This document shows, in pieces, positions 52,923 through 61,173 of a DNA stretch of 61,843 bases; the stretch's first letter is position 1; every line of letters starts with the position of its first letter. The stretch lies in the NCBI GenBank assembly GCA_903843705.1, contig CAIMQW010000063.1:1-61843 (forward strand), in the 5' to 3' direction. Origin of the DNA: an uncultured Holophagaceae bacterium. GTDB lineage: Bacteria; Acidobacteriota; Holophagae; Holophagales; Holophagaceae. The notes beneath the pieces are model-generated. The model searched no databases. It saw only the letters and a list, made by a program, of their open reading frames with translations, and was not told where the DNA came from. The translations under genes were made by a program, and so were the position numbers.

Positions 52923-53435
52923 ATGTCGTACGAAGCCCCCTGCCTCCTTGTGGCCAGCCCCGCGCTCCTGGACCCCAACTTCCTCCACACGGTCATCCTG
53001 ATCGTGGAGCATGACGAAGATGGCGCCCTGGGCCTCATCCTGAACCGCCCGCTGCCCCTGACGCTGGCCCAGGTTTCGGAGGAGGGGGGGATGGCTTACG
53101 GGGGGGACGACGAGGCCATCGCCTGGCGCGGGGGGCCTGTGGATCCCCAGCGGGGCATCCTGATGGTGCAGGGCGGCCTACCCGAGGATGACGACACGGT
53201 GGTGGACCTCACCCACTTTGTGAGCCACCGCAAGGACCTGCTGGAAGCCCTCCTGGGCGATCCCCTGGCCCATTACCGCCTGTATCTCGGCTATGCGGGC
53301 TGGAGCGCCGGGCAGCTGGACCAGGAGCTTGAGATGGGCGCCTGGACCCGCCGGCCCGTGGTGTCCGACTGGCTGCTCCACCCGGATCCGTCCGGCCTCT
53401 GGCGGATGGCCCTGGTCAGCGGCGACGAAGCCTGA
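52923..53435 (+). CDS. YqgE/AlgH family protein (DUF179)
   Basis: 170 residues. Family motifs: PCLLVASPALLDPNFLHTVILIVEHDEDGALGLILNRP, GGPVDPQRGILMV and YAGWSAGQLDQEL, the last near the C-terminus as expected. The role is unclear; AlgH was first linked to alginate control. ATG 52923 is preferred since homologues start at this point. Confidence 0.9.
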   Translation: MSYEAPCLLVASPALLDPNFLHTVILIVEHDEDGALGLILNRPLPLTLAQVSEEGGMAYGGDDEAIAWRGGPVDPQRGILMVQGGLPEDDDTVVDLTHFVSHRKDLLEALLGDPLAHYRLYLGYAGWSAGQLDQELEMGAWTRRPVVSDWLLHPDPSGLWRMALVSGDEA

Positions 53436-53445
53436 AGAATCGGCC

Positions 53446-53787
53446 TCAGATCGCCTGGCCACCGCGCTCGCCGGTCCGGATGCGGATGCAGTCCTGGAGG
53501 TCCTGGACGAAGATCTTGCCGTCACCCACCTGGCCCTCACCGTGCCGGGCGGTGCGGATGATGGTGTCCACAGTGATGTCCTCGAATGCGTCGTTGCAGG
53601 CGATGGTGATCTGGACCTTGGGGATGAGGTTGGGCACCACCTTCTTGCCGCGCTGGATGGTGATCTCCTGCTGGCGGCCGTGGCCGCTCACGCGCAGCAC
53701 GGTGATGCGCTCGATCTCGGCCTCGATGAGGGCTTCGCGGACCTCGTCGAGCTTCTCTTCAGGAATGATGGCAGTGATGAGTTTCAT
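53446..53787 (-). CDS. PII-family nitrogen regulator with altered T-loop
   Basis: 113 residues, full PII fold. The B-loop GDGKIFV and C-loop RIRTGERG are conserved. The T-loop is QQEITIQRGKKVVPN: the uridylylated Tyr51 of GlnB/GlnK is Gln (residue 45) and the loop is one residue shorter. Control by GlnD at that site is therefore impossible. It follows amtB by 12 bases, the usual amtB-glnK pairing, so it probably blocks the ammonium channel in response to ATP/ADP and 2-oxoglutarate. Confidence 0.92.
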   Translation of the reverse strand: MKLITAIIPEEKLDEVREALIEAEIERITVLRVSGHGRQQEITIQRGKKVVPNLIPKVQITIACNDAFEDITVDTIIRTARHGEGQVGDGKIFVQDLQDCIRIRTGERGGQAI

Positions 53788-53799
53788 GGCGATCCCCGA

Positions 53800-55122
53800 T
53801 CAGTTCAGGTTGTTCAGGCCGTAGGCGCGCTCGCCGTGGAGCTCGTGGTCAAGGCCGGTCTTCTCGACGGCCTCTGAGACGCGGAAGCCGATGAACTTCT
53901 GCACCAGGGCCGCGATGATGAGGGTCATCACCACGGAGAACAGGATCGTGCAGAGCACGGCGAAGCCCTGCACCCGCAGCTGGGAGAGGATGCCCCAGCC
54001 TGGCACCTTGGCGCCGGCCTCCACCCACCAGGCGTCCCGGATGAAGAAGGTGAGGCCCAGGGCGCCCACGATGCCGCCGGTGCCGTGGATGCCGAAGGCG
54101 TCCAGGGAGTCGTCGTAGCCCAGGCGGTTCTTGAGCAGGATCATGCCGTAGCAGCAGCAGGCGGCGATGGCGCCCAGGGCAATGGCCCCGCCCACTTGGA
54201 CCACGCCTGCAGCGGGGGTGATCACGACCAGGCCTGCCAGGATGCCCGAGGCCATGCCCAGGCTCGTGGCCTTGTCGTCGCGGATGGTCTCGATGAGGAT
54301 CCAGGTGAGGGCGCCGGTGGCTGCGGCCACCTGGGTGACCGTGAGGGCCCGGGCCGTCTCCAGGTTTGAGGCCACGGAGGAGCCGGCGTTGAAGCCGAAC
54401 CAGCCCACCCACAGCAGGCCCGCCCCGAGCAGGGTGAAGGTGAGGTTGTTGGGTGCCATGGCGGTCTTGGGGTAGCCGTGGCGCGCGCCGAGGAAGAGGG
54501 CCAGGGCCAGGCCCCCCGCGCCGGAGGAGATGTGCACCACCGTGCCGCCGGCGAAGTCGATGGCGCCCTTGGCGCCCAGGTTGAAGAAGTAGCCGTCGGG
54601 GGCCCACACCCAGTGACACAGAGGGCAGTAGACGAAGAGGACCCACAGGGTGATGAAGGCCAGCCAGCCCCGGAAGGAGATGCGCTCCGCCACGGCCCCG
54701 GCGATGAGCGCGGGCGTGATGATGGCGAACTTGCCCTGGAACATGGCGAAGGCATACTCCGGTATGCCTGCGGGCAGGATCGTGTGGTCGATGCCCCGCA
54801 GCAGGAAGAGCTTAGGGTCCCAGCCGATGAGGCCGCCCAGAGCGTTGGGGCCGAAGCTGAGCGCGTAGCCCACCACCGCCCAGAGCACACCCACCACGGC
54901 CATGGCCGCATAGGAGTGCATCATGGTGCCGAGGACATTCTTGGTCCGCACCAGGCCGCCGTAGAACATCGCCAGGCCCGGCACCATGAGCAGCACCAGG
55001 GTGGTGGAGGTGAGCATCCAGGCCGTGGCGCCGGAGTCATTGGCTGGGGCGGTCCCCTGGGCCATGAGTGGGTGCGCCACGGCGCAGGCGGCCGCAAGGC
55101 CCAGGCAACGCTTCCAGATCAT
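53800..55122 (-). CDS. amtB: Ammonium transporter
   Basis: 440 residues, signal peptide (~1-22) and 11 membrane segments. Pore twin His lie in GGTVVHISSGAGG and DAFGIHGTGGIVG; GAVAERISFRGW is the family signature. It passes ammonium or ammonia across the inner membrane. The PII gene follows on the same strand. The upstream gap carries a GG-N11-GC motif that nearly fits sigma-54 but is one base too long. Confidence 0.94.
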   Translation of the reverse strand: MIWKRCLGLAAACAVAHPLMAQGTAPANDSGATAWMLTSTTLVLLMVPGLAMFYGGLVRTKNVLGTMMHSYAAMAVVGVLWAVVGYALSFGPNALGGLIGWDPKLFLLRGIDHTILPAGIPEYAFAMFQGKFAIITPALIAGAVAERISFRGWLAFITLWVLFVYCPLCHWVWAPDGYFFNLGAKGAIDFAGGTVVHISSGAGGLALALFLGARHGYPKTAMAPNNLTFTLLGAGLLWVGWFGFNAGSSVASNLETARALTVTQVAAATGALTWILIETIRDDKATSLGMASGILAGLVVITPAAGVVQVGGAIALGAIAACCCYGMILLKNRLGYDDSLDAFGIHGTGGIVGALGLTFFIRDAWWVEAGAKVPGWGILSQLRVQGFAVLCTILFSVVMTLIIAALVQKFIGFRVSEAVEKTGLDHELHGERAYGLNNLN

Positions 55123-55233
55123 TTCAGTCTCCGTCGTGCTGGAAAGACAAGGTTTGGAAACGCAATTGTCGCATCCAACCCCTCATCTTCCAAGGCCGGA
55201 CCTGGGCCGCGGCGCCTGCTCGGCCTCGGATTC

Positions 55234-55293
55234 ACCACGAAGAAGAGAAGGGAGCGCCTTGTCTCCCTTCGCGGTCTTTGGGGTCATCGTGGT
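55234..55293. repeat. Nested inverted-repeat element (REP/MITE-like)
   Basis: Outer arms ACCACGA (55234-55240) and TCGTGGT (55287-55293) surround an inner stem GAAGGGAG (55247-55254) with CTCCCTTC (55263-55270). The CACGAAG theme resembles dispersed extragenic repeats found in several phyla. It lies between amtB and the photolyase start. Confidence 0.5.
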
Positions 55294-55329
55294 TCAGCCT
55301 TTCGGGTAAAGACGGATTAACCTCGATTC

Positions 55330-56733
55330 ATGCGCTCCATGGTGTGGTTCCGTGGCAAGGACTTGAGGGTGGCGGACCACCGGCCGCTGGCGGAGGCTGC
55401 GGCCTGCGGGGAGGTGCTCCCGCTGTTCGTGCTGGATCCCTATTTCTTCGATGCCATCCGGGCTCAGGAGCTGCCTCACCGCATGCAGTTCCTGCTGGAA
55501 TCCCTGGTGGCGCTGGAAGCCAACTTGGCCCACCTGGGCTCGCGCCTGCAGGTGGTCCCCGGGCGCAGCGTGGAGGTGGTGACCCGGCTGGCCGCGCAGT
55601 GGAAGGTGGACCAGGTGCTGGCCCACCGCTGGGTGGAACCTTTCGGCCAGGAGCGGGACCGCCGCATCGCCGCGTCGCTGGAGCGGGAGGGCATCGCTTT
55701 CCGGCTCTTCGAAGGCACCACGCTGCTGCCGCCGGGCAGCGTGCGGAACGCTCAGGGCGCCATGTTCCGGGTGTTCACGCCCTTCAGTCGGGCCTGCGCC
55801 GCGAGGCTGGACCCGGGCCCGGCCCGAACCGCTCCCCGCGCGCTGCCGCCCTGGCCCCCGGAGCTGCCCCAGGTGGGAGTCCCGGTGCCGTCGCTGCAGG
55901 AGCTGGGCATCGACCACAATCCGCAGCTGCAGCCTGGCGGAGAGAAGGCCGCCCGGGCGCGGCTGAAGGCCTTCGTACAGGGCCCCCTCGGGGCCTATGG
56001 GGGTGACCGGGACCGTATGGACCGGCCCGGCACCTCGCGCCTCAGCGCCGACCTTAAGTTCGGGACGCTGTCCGTCCGCACGGTCTGGCAGGCTGCTGCC
56101 GGGGCCGGCGATGCGGCCCGTCCCTTCCTTAACGAGCTTCTGTGGCGGGAGTTCAGCCATCACCTCCTGGCGGAGTGGCCAGAGCTGCTGGAGCGTCCCT
56201 TCCGGGCGGGCTTCGAGGGCTTTCCCTGGCGTGAAGACTCGGCGGCCTGGGACGCCTGGACCGAGGGCCGCACGGGCTACCCACTGGTGGACGCCGCCGC
56301 CCGCCAGCTGCGGGCCGAAGGGTTCGTCCACAACCGGGCCCGCATGGTGGCCGCCAGCTTCCTGACCAAGCACCTGCTGCTCGACTACCGCCAGGGCGAG
56401 GCCCACTACCTGCGCTGGCTCACGGATGGCGACTGGGCCCCGAACAACGCCGGCTGGCAGTGGAGCGCGGGCTGCGGTTGCGATGCCCAGCCCTGGTTCC
56501 GCATCTTCAATCCCGTGGCCCAGGGGCTGAAGTTCGATCCCGAGGGCGCCTACGTGAAGCGCTGGGTGCCAGAGCTGGCGGAGCTGCCGCCCACCCTGGT
56601 CCACGAGCCATGGAAGGCACCGGAGGCCCTGCGGCAGCGCCTCGGCTATCCCGCCCCCTTTGTGGAGCACGCCCTGGCCCGGGCCCGGTTCCTGGCGACG
56701 GCGAAAGAGCATCTGGCCCGCCCGCAGGCCTGA
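55330..56733 (+). CDS. phr: Deoxyribodipyrimidine photolyase (class I family)
   Basis: 467 residues. The N-terminal antenna-binding domain (MVWFRGKDLRVADHRPL) is followed by the FAD domain with DRMDRPGTSRLSADLKFGTLS, LWREFSHHLL, GYPLVDAAARQLRAEGFVHNRARM and NNAGWQWSAGCGCDAQPWFRIFNP. It splits cyclobutane pyrimidine dimers using light. The NNAGWQW and VHNRARM motifs fit photolyases rather than plant-type cryptochromes. Confidence 0.92.
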   Translation: MRSMVWFRGKDLRVADHRPLAEAAACGEVLPLFVLDPYFFDAIRAQELPHRMQFLLESLVALEANLAHLGSRLQVVPGRSVEVVTRLAAQWKVDQVLAHRWVEPFGQERDRRIAASLEREGIAFRLFEGTTLLPPGSVRNAQGAMFRVFTPFSRACAARLDPGPARTAPRALPPWPPELPQVGVPVPSLQELGIDHNPQLQPGGEKAARARLKAFVQGPLGAYGGDRDRMDRPGTSRLSADLKFGTLSVRTVWQAAAGAGDAARPFLNELLWREFSHHLLAEWPELLERPFRAGFEGFPWREDSAAWDAWTEGRTGYPLVDAAARQLRAEGFVHNRARMVAASFLTKHLLLDYRQGEAHYLRWLTDGDWAPNNAGWQWSAGCGCDAQPWFRIFNPVAQGLKFDPEGAYVKRWVPELAELPPTLVHEPWKAPEALRQRLGYPAPFVEHALARARFLATAKEHLARPQA

Positions 56734-56790
56734 TACAGTTAGGGATCGATTGTCCCTATCCCCTCTGCTTTTATGACTTACAGGTAGTTC

Positions 56791-57072
56791 ATGATTCGCG
56801 TCCACTTCGATGGCAAGACCCCCGGCACCGCCGAATGCGAGCGGGAGACTGCCCTGCTCGCCGCCAGCGCCTCGGCCGGTGTCCCGCTCAACCACCGCTG
56901 CGGCGGCCACGCCCGCTGCGGCACCTGCCTGGTCACGGTGGTGGAAGGCGCCGAGCACCTCAGCGACAAGGGCGCCGCCGAAGCGCGCGTGCTCCAAGCG
57001 CTCCGGGCCACCCCCGACCAGCGCCTCGCCTGCCAGACCTGGGCCAACGGCGACGTCAGCGTTAGGTATTAA
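56791..57072 (+). CDS. Plant-type 2Fe-2S ferredoxin
   Basis: 93 residues. Cluster ligands Cys37, Cys43, Cys46 and Cys81 follow the CX5CX2CX34C pattern (HRCGGHARCGTC). It carries single electrons. AGGT lies 7 bases before the ATG. No oxidoreductase partner is adjacent; it is tandem with the photolyase but independently spaced by 57 bases. Confidence 0.9.
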   Translation: MIRVHFDGKTPGTAECERETALLAASASAGVPLNHRCGGHARCGTCLVTVVEGAEHLSDKGAAEARVLQALRATPDQRLACQTWANGDVSVRY

Positions 57073-57122
57073 GCGGGGCCGGAAAGCAGAAGAAACAACT
57101 TTCACGGAGGCACGTAGAGATG

Positions 57123-57168
57123 GCAGAGGTTCGCAGAGAAAAGAAAGCCCCTCTCTGCGAGCCTCTGC
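57123..57168. repeat. Long hairpin between ferredoxin and recR (terminator or extragenic repeat)
   Basis: A 17-bp stem with one G-U pair (57123-57139 with 57152-57168) and a 12-base loop, built from CTCTGCG/CGCAGAG units. No clean T-run follows on the plus strand. It may terminate both convergent genes or be an extragenic palindromic repeat. Confidence 0.55.
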
Positions 57169-57214
57169 TTTCTCGTCAGTTCTCCGCAAGAGTTTTTTCC
57201 TTTTCCCCCGACCC

Positions 57215-57811
57215 TCAGACCAGCCGGCGGCCTTCCATGGCGCGGTCGAGGGTGAGCTCGTCGGCGTATTCGAGGTCGCTGCCGATGGGGAGGCCGAGGC
57301 CGATCCGCGTGACGCGGAGGCCAATGGGTTCGAGCATGCGGGCCAGCCAGCTGGCGGTGGCCTCGCCGTCCACGGTGGGGTTGGTGGCCAGGATCACTTC
57401 CTTGATGGCGCCGTCCTCCAGGCGCTTGAGCAGTTCGCGGATGCGGAGCTGGTCGGGACCCACGCCGCGCAGCGGCGAGATGAGCCCGCCCAGCACGTGA
57501 TAGCGGCCCCGGAAGTGGCCGCTGCGCTCGAAGCTGAGCACGTTGGAGGCCTCGGCGACGATGACGAGACTCACCGGGTCCCGGCGGGAATCCTGGCAGA
57601 TGGGGCAGGTCGGCTGGTCTGTGAAGGCGCCGCAGATCTCGCAGAACCCCACCTTCTCGGCGGCCTGCTGCAGTAGGTGCGCCATGTGCGCCATGGCTTC
57701 AGGGCCCTCCTTGAGCAGGTGCAGGGCCATGCGCTGGGCAGACTTTGAGCCCACCCCCGGCAGCTTCTGGAGGCTCTCCACCACGGCCTCCAGGGGTGGC
57801 GGCAGCTTCAT
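57215..57811 (-). CDS. recR: Recombination protein RecR
   Basis: 198 residues. A helix-hairpin-helix (LPGVGSKSAQRMALHLL), a C4 zinc finger (FCEICG...CPICQD) and a Toprim domain (ATNPTVDGEATASWLA). With RecO it loads RecA on gaps. ATG 57811 has AGGAG 8 bases upstream. It follows the YbaB-type gene by 22 bases, a widely conserved pair. Confidence 0.95.
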   Translation of the reverse strand: MKLPPPLEAVVESLQKLPGVGSKSAQRMALHLLKEGPEAMAHMAHLLQQAAEKVGFCEICGAFTDQPTCPICQDSRRDPVSLVIVAEASNVLSFERSGHFRGRYHVLGGLISPLRGVGPDQLRIRELLKRLEDGAIKEVILATNPTVDGEATASWLARMLEPIGLRVTRIGLGLPIGSDLEYADELTLDRAMEGRRLV

Positions 57812-57833
57812 GCGAAACACTCCTTCGTGCTCA

Positions 57834-58136
57834 CTAGAGCCCCAGGCCCGGCAGGTTGAGGCCGGCGCCCATGCCGCCCATCTGCTTCTTCATGGTCTCG
57901 TCCACCTTGGTCCCCGCATCGCGGAAGGCCGCCAGCAGCAGGTCCTCCAGCATGGAGGGGTCCTCCGGATCCATGGCGTCCTTGTTGATGGAAACCCCCA
58001 TCAGCTCCTTGGACCCGTTCAGGGTGACCTTGACCAGCTCCCCGCCGGCGGTGCCCTCGACGCGCAGGTTGGCCTGGGTCTCGGCGAGCTTCGCCTGCAT
58101 CTGCTGGGCCTGTTTCATAAGGAAGCGCATGTCCAT
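57834..58136 (-). CDS. YbaB/EbfC-family nucleoid-associated protein
   Basis: 100 residues. Signature QAQQMQAKLAETQANL, then VEGTAGGELVKVTLNGSKEL, ending in a Gly/Met-rich tail. It binds DNA as a dimer. It is encoded immediately before recR, the usual arrangement, and 4 bases after the DUF2062 stop. Confidence 0.92.
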   Translation of the reverse strand: MDMRFLMKQAQQMQAKLAETQANLRVEGTAGGELVKVTLNGSKELMGVSINKDAMDPEDPSMLEDLLLAAFRDAGTKVDETMKKQMGGMGAGLNLPGLGL

Positions 58137-58140
58137 GGGG

Positions 58141-58713
58141 TCAGTCTCCGGAAGGGGGGTCGTGGGGGTGCGGGATGGGCAGGTGCAGGTGCGGCCAGTG
58201 CACCCGCCGCAGGCGCCGGGCCAGCCACAGCATGAAGAAGTATCCAACAGGCAGGGCCAGAAGGGTACAGAGGGTTCCGCCAATCAGGTAGGACTTCAGG
58301 ATCGGGCGCAGCATGCTGGTCATGGCCTCGAAGCCCGACCACGTGAGGAAGCTGCGCCAGCCGATCTGGTGCCACTCGACCCGGGCCAGGTTGGTGCTGT
58401 CGAAGCGGCCCCGCACCAGGTTGCCCATCCAGGTGCTGGCGGTGGCGATGGGGACCACCGTCCAGGGGTTGTTGACCAGCATGGCCATGATCATCAGGGG
58501 CCGGTGCAGGCGCCGGAAGAGCACGCAGAACAGGAACACCATGGCCGTGTGCAGCCCCAGCAGGGGGTTCCAGGCGATGGAAAAGCCCAGGGCGAAGCTC
58601 CAGGCCACCTGCTCCGGCGTCAGCTCCGGGTGCAGGATGTGGGCCTTCAGGCGTCCCCAGAGCCCCGAGGGAGCAGGCGCCGCGGGGCTTGGGTTCTCGA
58701 GGGGGGTCGTCAT
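58141..58713 (-). CDS. DUF2062 membrane protein
   Basis: 190 residues. DUF2062 is recognised by VAWSFALGFSIAWNPLLGLHTAM and NNPWTVVPIATASTWMG. About three membrane segments precede a basic, Pro/His-rich tail. Function unknown; some homologues are near glycosyltransferases. Its ATG overlaps the thiL stop. Confidence 0.82.
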   Translation of the reverse strand: MTTPLENPSPAAPAPSGLWGRLKAHILHPELTPEQVAWSFALGFSIAWNPLLGLHTAMVFLFCVLFRRLHRPLMIMAMLVNNPWTVVPIATASTWMGNLVRGRFDSTNLARVEWHQIGWRSFLTWSGFEAMTSMLRPILKSYLIGGTLCTLLALPVGYFFMLWLARRLRRVHWPHLHLPIPHPHDPPSGD

Positions 58714-59624
58714 GGGTGGAAGTGATCGAAGCTGAGGTCCGGCAGGGGCCGGAGCGAGCCTCCATCATAGGCCAGCAGCGGCGCTTCTCCGCGGGGCAGG
58801 GCCGAGCCCACGGCCACGAGGGGCAGACCCAGCTGCTGTTCCAGGGCCGCCTGGGGCAGGGAGCTGCCGAAGCAGCGGGCATAGTCCTCGCCCCCGCGGA
58901 GGGCGTCCTCGTCCAGGCCCGCCTCCACCACGATGCTGAGGCCCGAGGCCTCGGCCAGGTTCCGGAGGTCGCGGCTGAGGCCATCGGAGAGGTCGAGGCA
59001 GGCGTGCACCTCGGGCAGGGCGGCCAGCTGGAGCCCGAGGCCCAGCCGGGGCCGGGGGGCCAGGTGGGCCGCCAGGTCCGGGTCGGGCTGCGCCGGGTCC
59101 CAGCGCTGGCCCGCCTGCAGCTTGCGCAGGCCCCGGAGGCTGGCGCCGGGGCGCTGGTCCACATAGAGGCGGTCGCCCGCCTGGAGGCCGTCTCGGCGCA
59201 GCCACCGGGTCGCAAAGCCAAAGGCCGTGAGGCCCAGCCCCAGCCCCGAGGGACGGCCCACGGTATCGCCGCCCAGGACCTGGACAGCGGCTTCCCGGCT
59301 GGCTTCGGCCAGTCCTTCCAGGAAGGTGTCGAGCCAGGGCTCCGTGATCTCCGGCCCCAGAGCCAGGGTGAGGGTGTAGCCGAAGGGGCGGGCGCCGGAG
59401 GCGTCCAGATCCGAGAGGTTCACCGCGAGCAGCTTCCGGGCCAGCAGGTCCGCGGGATGCCAGTCGAGCCGAAAATGCTGGCCGGCTTCCATGAGGTCCG
59501 TGGTCACGAGCAGGGTCTGCCCGGTCGGGGTCGGAGGCAGCACCCCGCAGTCATCCAGGAGGTTGCCCCCGCCGGGCAGCCTGGACCTGATCTGGGCCAG
59601 GATTCCCGTTTCCTGCAGGCTCAT
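58710..59624 (-). CDS. thiL: Thiamine-monophosphate kinase
   Basis: 304 residues. Metal and phosphate motifs: LLDDCGVL (usual DDAAV), TTDLMEAGQHFRLDW, NLSDLDASGARPFGYTLTL, GGDTVGRP and CLDLSDGLSRDLRNLAEASG. It makes thiamine pyrophosphate from thiamine monophosphate. ATG 59624 has GGAGG 7 bases upstream. It heads the thiL-DUF2062-ybaB-recR chain. Confidence 0.92.
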   Translation of the reverse strand: MSLQETGILAQIRSRLPGGGNLLDDCGVLPPTPTGQTLLVTTDLMEAGQHFRLDWHPADLLARKLLAVNLSDLDASGARPFGYTLTLALGPEITEPWLDTFLEGLAEASREAAVQVLGGDTVGRPSGLGLGLTAFGFATRWLRRDGLQAGDRLYVDQRPGASLRGLRKLQAGQRWDPAQPDPDLAAHLAPRPRLGLGLQLAALPEVHACLDLSDGLSRDLRNLAEASGLSIVVEAGLDEDALRGGEDYARCFGSSLPQAALEQQLGLPLVAVGSALPRGEAPLLAYDGGSLRPLPDLSFDHFHP

Positions 59625-59760
59625 GGGCGGACCTCCGTCACAACTCCAGTCTCCCACGACCCGAGAGGCGAGGCGATGCTTGGTCCGGACGGGGGGGCGA
59701 TGCTAGGTTAAGAGGGTCCGCCCAACGCTGGGCACCCCCATGCATCTTGAGGAGACCATC

Positions 59761-60015
59761 ATGGCCATCACCAAAGTTTGGATCGAAGAAGGCTGCATCG
59801 TGTGCAACGCCTGCGAGGCCGAGTGCCCCGACGTTTTCCACGTCACTGACAACAGCTGCAACGTCAACGGCTCTGTGCGCGAAGACGGGGTGGATTCCGA
59901 GAACCGGGACGAGATGAGCGCCCTGTCCGGCAGCTACGGCACCGACCTGGAGGCCGCCATCGAAGCCGCCGCCGCCAGCTGCCCCGTGGAAGTGATCAAG
60001 TTCGACAAGGCCTAA
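59761..60015 (+). CDS. 4Fe-4S ferredoxin
   Basis: 84 residues. Cys12, Cys15, Cys18 (CIVCNAC) plus Cys74 (SCPVEVI) are the usual ligands of one 4Fe-4S cluster; Cys22 lies next to the first set. A mid-region insertion (~35-60) replaces the second cluster site. AGGAG precedes ATG 59761. A strong terminator follows. Confidence 0.88.
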   Translation: MAITKVWIEEGCIVCNACEAECPDVFHVTDNSCNVNGSVREDGVDSENRDEMSALSGSYGTDLEAAIEAAAASCPVEVIKFDKA

Positions 60016-60029
60016 GCCACTTAGACCTT

Positions 60030-60073
60030 AAGCCAAAGGACGGGGCGCCGCAGGGCGCCCCGTCCTTTGGCTT
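60030..60073. terminator. Bidirectional terminator between ferredoxin and cheX
   Basis: A perfect 20-bp stem (60030-60049 with 60054-60073) with a 4-base loop. The ends are AA and TT, and the two genes converge here. Confidence 0.8.
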
Positions 60074-60088
60074 GTCGCAGTCGAAGTG

Positions 60089-60550
60089 CTAGGTCTTCAG
60101 CCCCACGTTCACCTCGAACTCGCCGAACTTGGTGGTGAACGGGATGGCGATGCAGGGGATGTTGCCGGTGCGGCTGATCCGGTAGCCTTCGCCGACCACC
60201 ACCGTGGGGACGGAGATGGAGAGGCTGAAGCCGTCCTGGATGAGCAGGCGGCGGGCATCGCCCACCACGATGTTCCCGATCTCGCCGATGGCGTCCTCCA
60301 CGCTCTGGTTCAGCTCCGTGATCTCTTCCATGAGCATGTTGCTGGCGATGCGGCAGGCCAGTCCCACGGGGAAGCTCAGGATGATGGAGCCGGAGGTGTC
60401 GCCGGTGATGCCGATGATGGCCGACAGGTCGAAGGTGGTGATCAGGTCTTCCTTCACCGCTAGGCCGGACCGCTCGGCTTCAATGCCCGCCATCATCTCC
60501 AGGCTGCGGAGGGTGGCCTCGATGAAGGGATTGATGAAGGCGACGTTCAT
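60089..60550 (-). CDS. cheX: CheX-family CheY-P phosphatase
   Basis: 153 residues. It matches CheX (FINPFIEATLRSLEMMAG at the start, GDTSGSIILSF in the core) and holds the catalytic ExxN motif in AIGEIGNIV (Glu90, Asn93). It would dephosphorylate CheY-P. No other chemotaxis gene is in the window, so it may serve a pilus or flagellar system elsewhere. Confidence 0.9.
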   Translation of the reverse strand: MNVAFINPFIEATLRSLEMMAGIEAERSGLAVKEDLITTFDLSAIIGITGDTSGSIILSFPVGLACRIASNMLMEEITELNQSVEDAIGEIGNIVVGDARRLLIQDGFSLSISVPTVVVGEGYRISRTGNIPCIAIPFTTKFGEFEVNVGLKT

Positions 60551-60669
60551 GGGGGCCCCGGGCAGTTTGGTTCGAACCTGTTTCGGTTGGAAACCCCCAG
60601 AGCATGATTTTTAGCATTGAGGAAGCACGACTTACAGGTCACCATGAGGGGTTCTGATCGGAGAATTCC

Positions 60670-61119
60670 ATGCTCAATCGTTTGCAGTCTGAACTTAAGA
60701 CCTCCATGCTGGCCCGGGACGCCGCCCGGACCCAGGTGCTGCGCATGGCCCTGGCCGCCTACAAGAACGAGGCCGTGGCCAAGGGACTGGGACCCCAGGG
60801 GACGCTGACCGAGGCGGATGGCCTGGCGGTGATCAAGCGCCTGGTGAAGTCCCGGGAGGACAGCGTGGCCCAGTTCGAGAAGGTCGGCCAGATGGAGCGG
60901 GCCGCCCAGGAGCGGGCGGAGATCGAGCTGCTCAAGCCCTACCTGCCCGCCATGCTCGAGGGCGCGGAGCTGGAGGCCGCAGTGAAGGTCGCCATCGCCC
61001 AGAGCGGAGCCGCCACGAAGAAGGACCTGGGACTGGTGATGAAGGCCCTCCAGGCGGCCCACGGCGGCACCTACGACGGCAAGCTCGCAAGCGGGCTGGT
61101 GCTGGGCCTGCTCGGCTGA
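60670..61119 (+). CDS. GatB/YqeY domain protein
   Basis: 149 residues. YqeY family: LRMALAAYKNEAVAKG, VIKRLVKSREDSVAQFEKVG, ELLKPYLPAML and KDLGLVMKAL. It resembles the tRNA-binding tail of GatB. GGAG precedes the ATG by 6 bases. It lies 54 bases before proS, and gatA is elsewhere in the window. Confidence 0.92.
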   Translation: MLNRLQSELKTSMLARDAARTQVLRMALAAYKNEAVAKGLGPQGTLTEADGLAVIKRLVKSREDSVAQFEKVGQMERAAQERAEIELLKPYLPAMLEGAELEAAVKVAIAQSGAATKKDLGLVMKALQAAHGGTYDGKLASGLVLGLLG

Positions 61120-61173
61120 TTCCAGCGTAGGCGGGGCGGCCTCCTGGGCTAGACTTGAAGGTTCGAGGCCCCC

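Noticed and set aside
55123-55210. Possible sigma-54 promoter upstream of amtB
   Set aside because: The GG and GC elements are separated by 11 bases rather than the required 10, and the rest of the match is poor.
55294-57324. A 676-residue minus-strand open frame
   Set aside because: Antisense to photolyase and ferredoxin; no domain.
60560-60669. TTCGA-containing segment resembling a tRNA T-loop
   Set aside because: No acceptor or anticodon stem can be formed around it.
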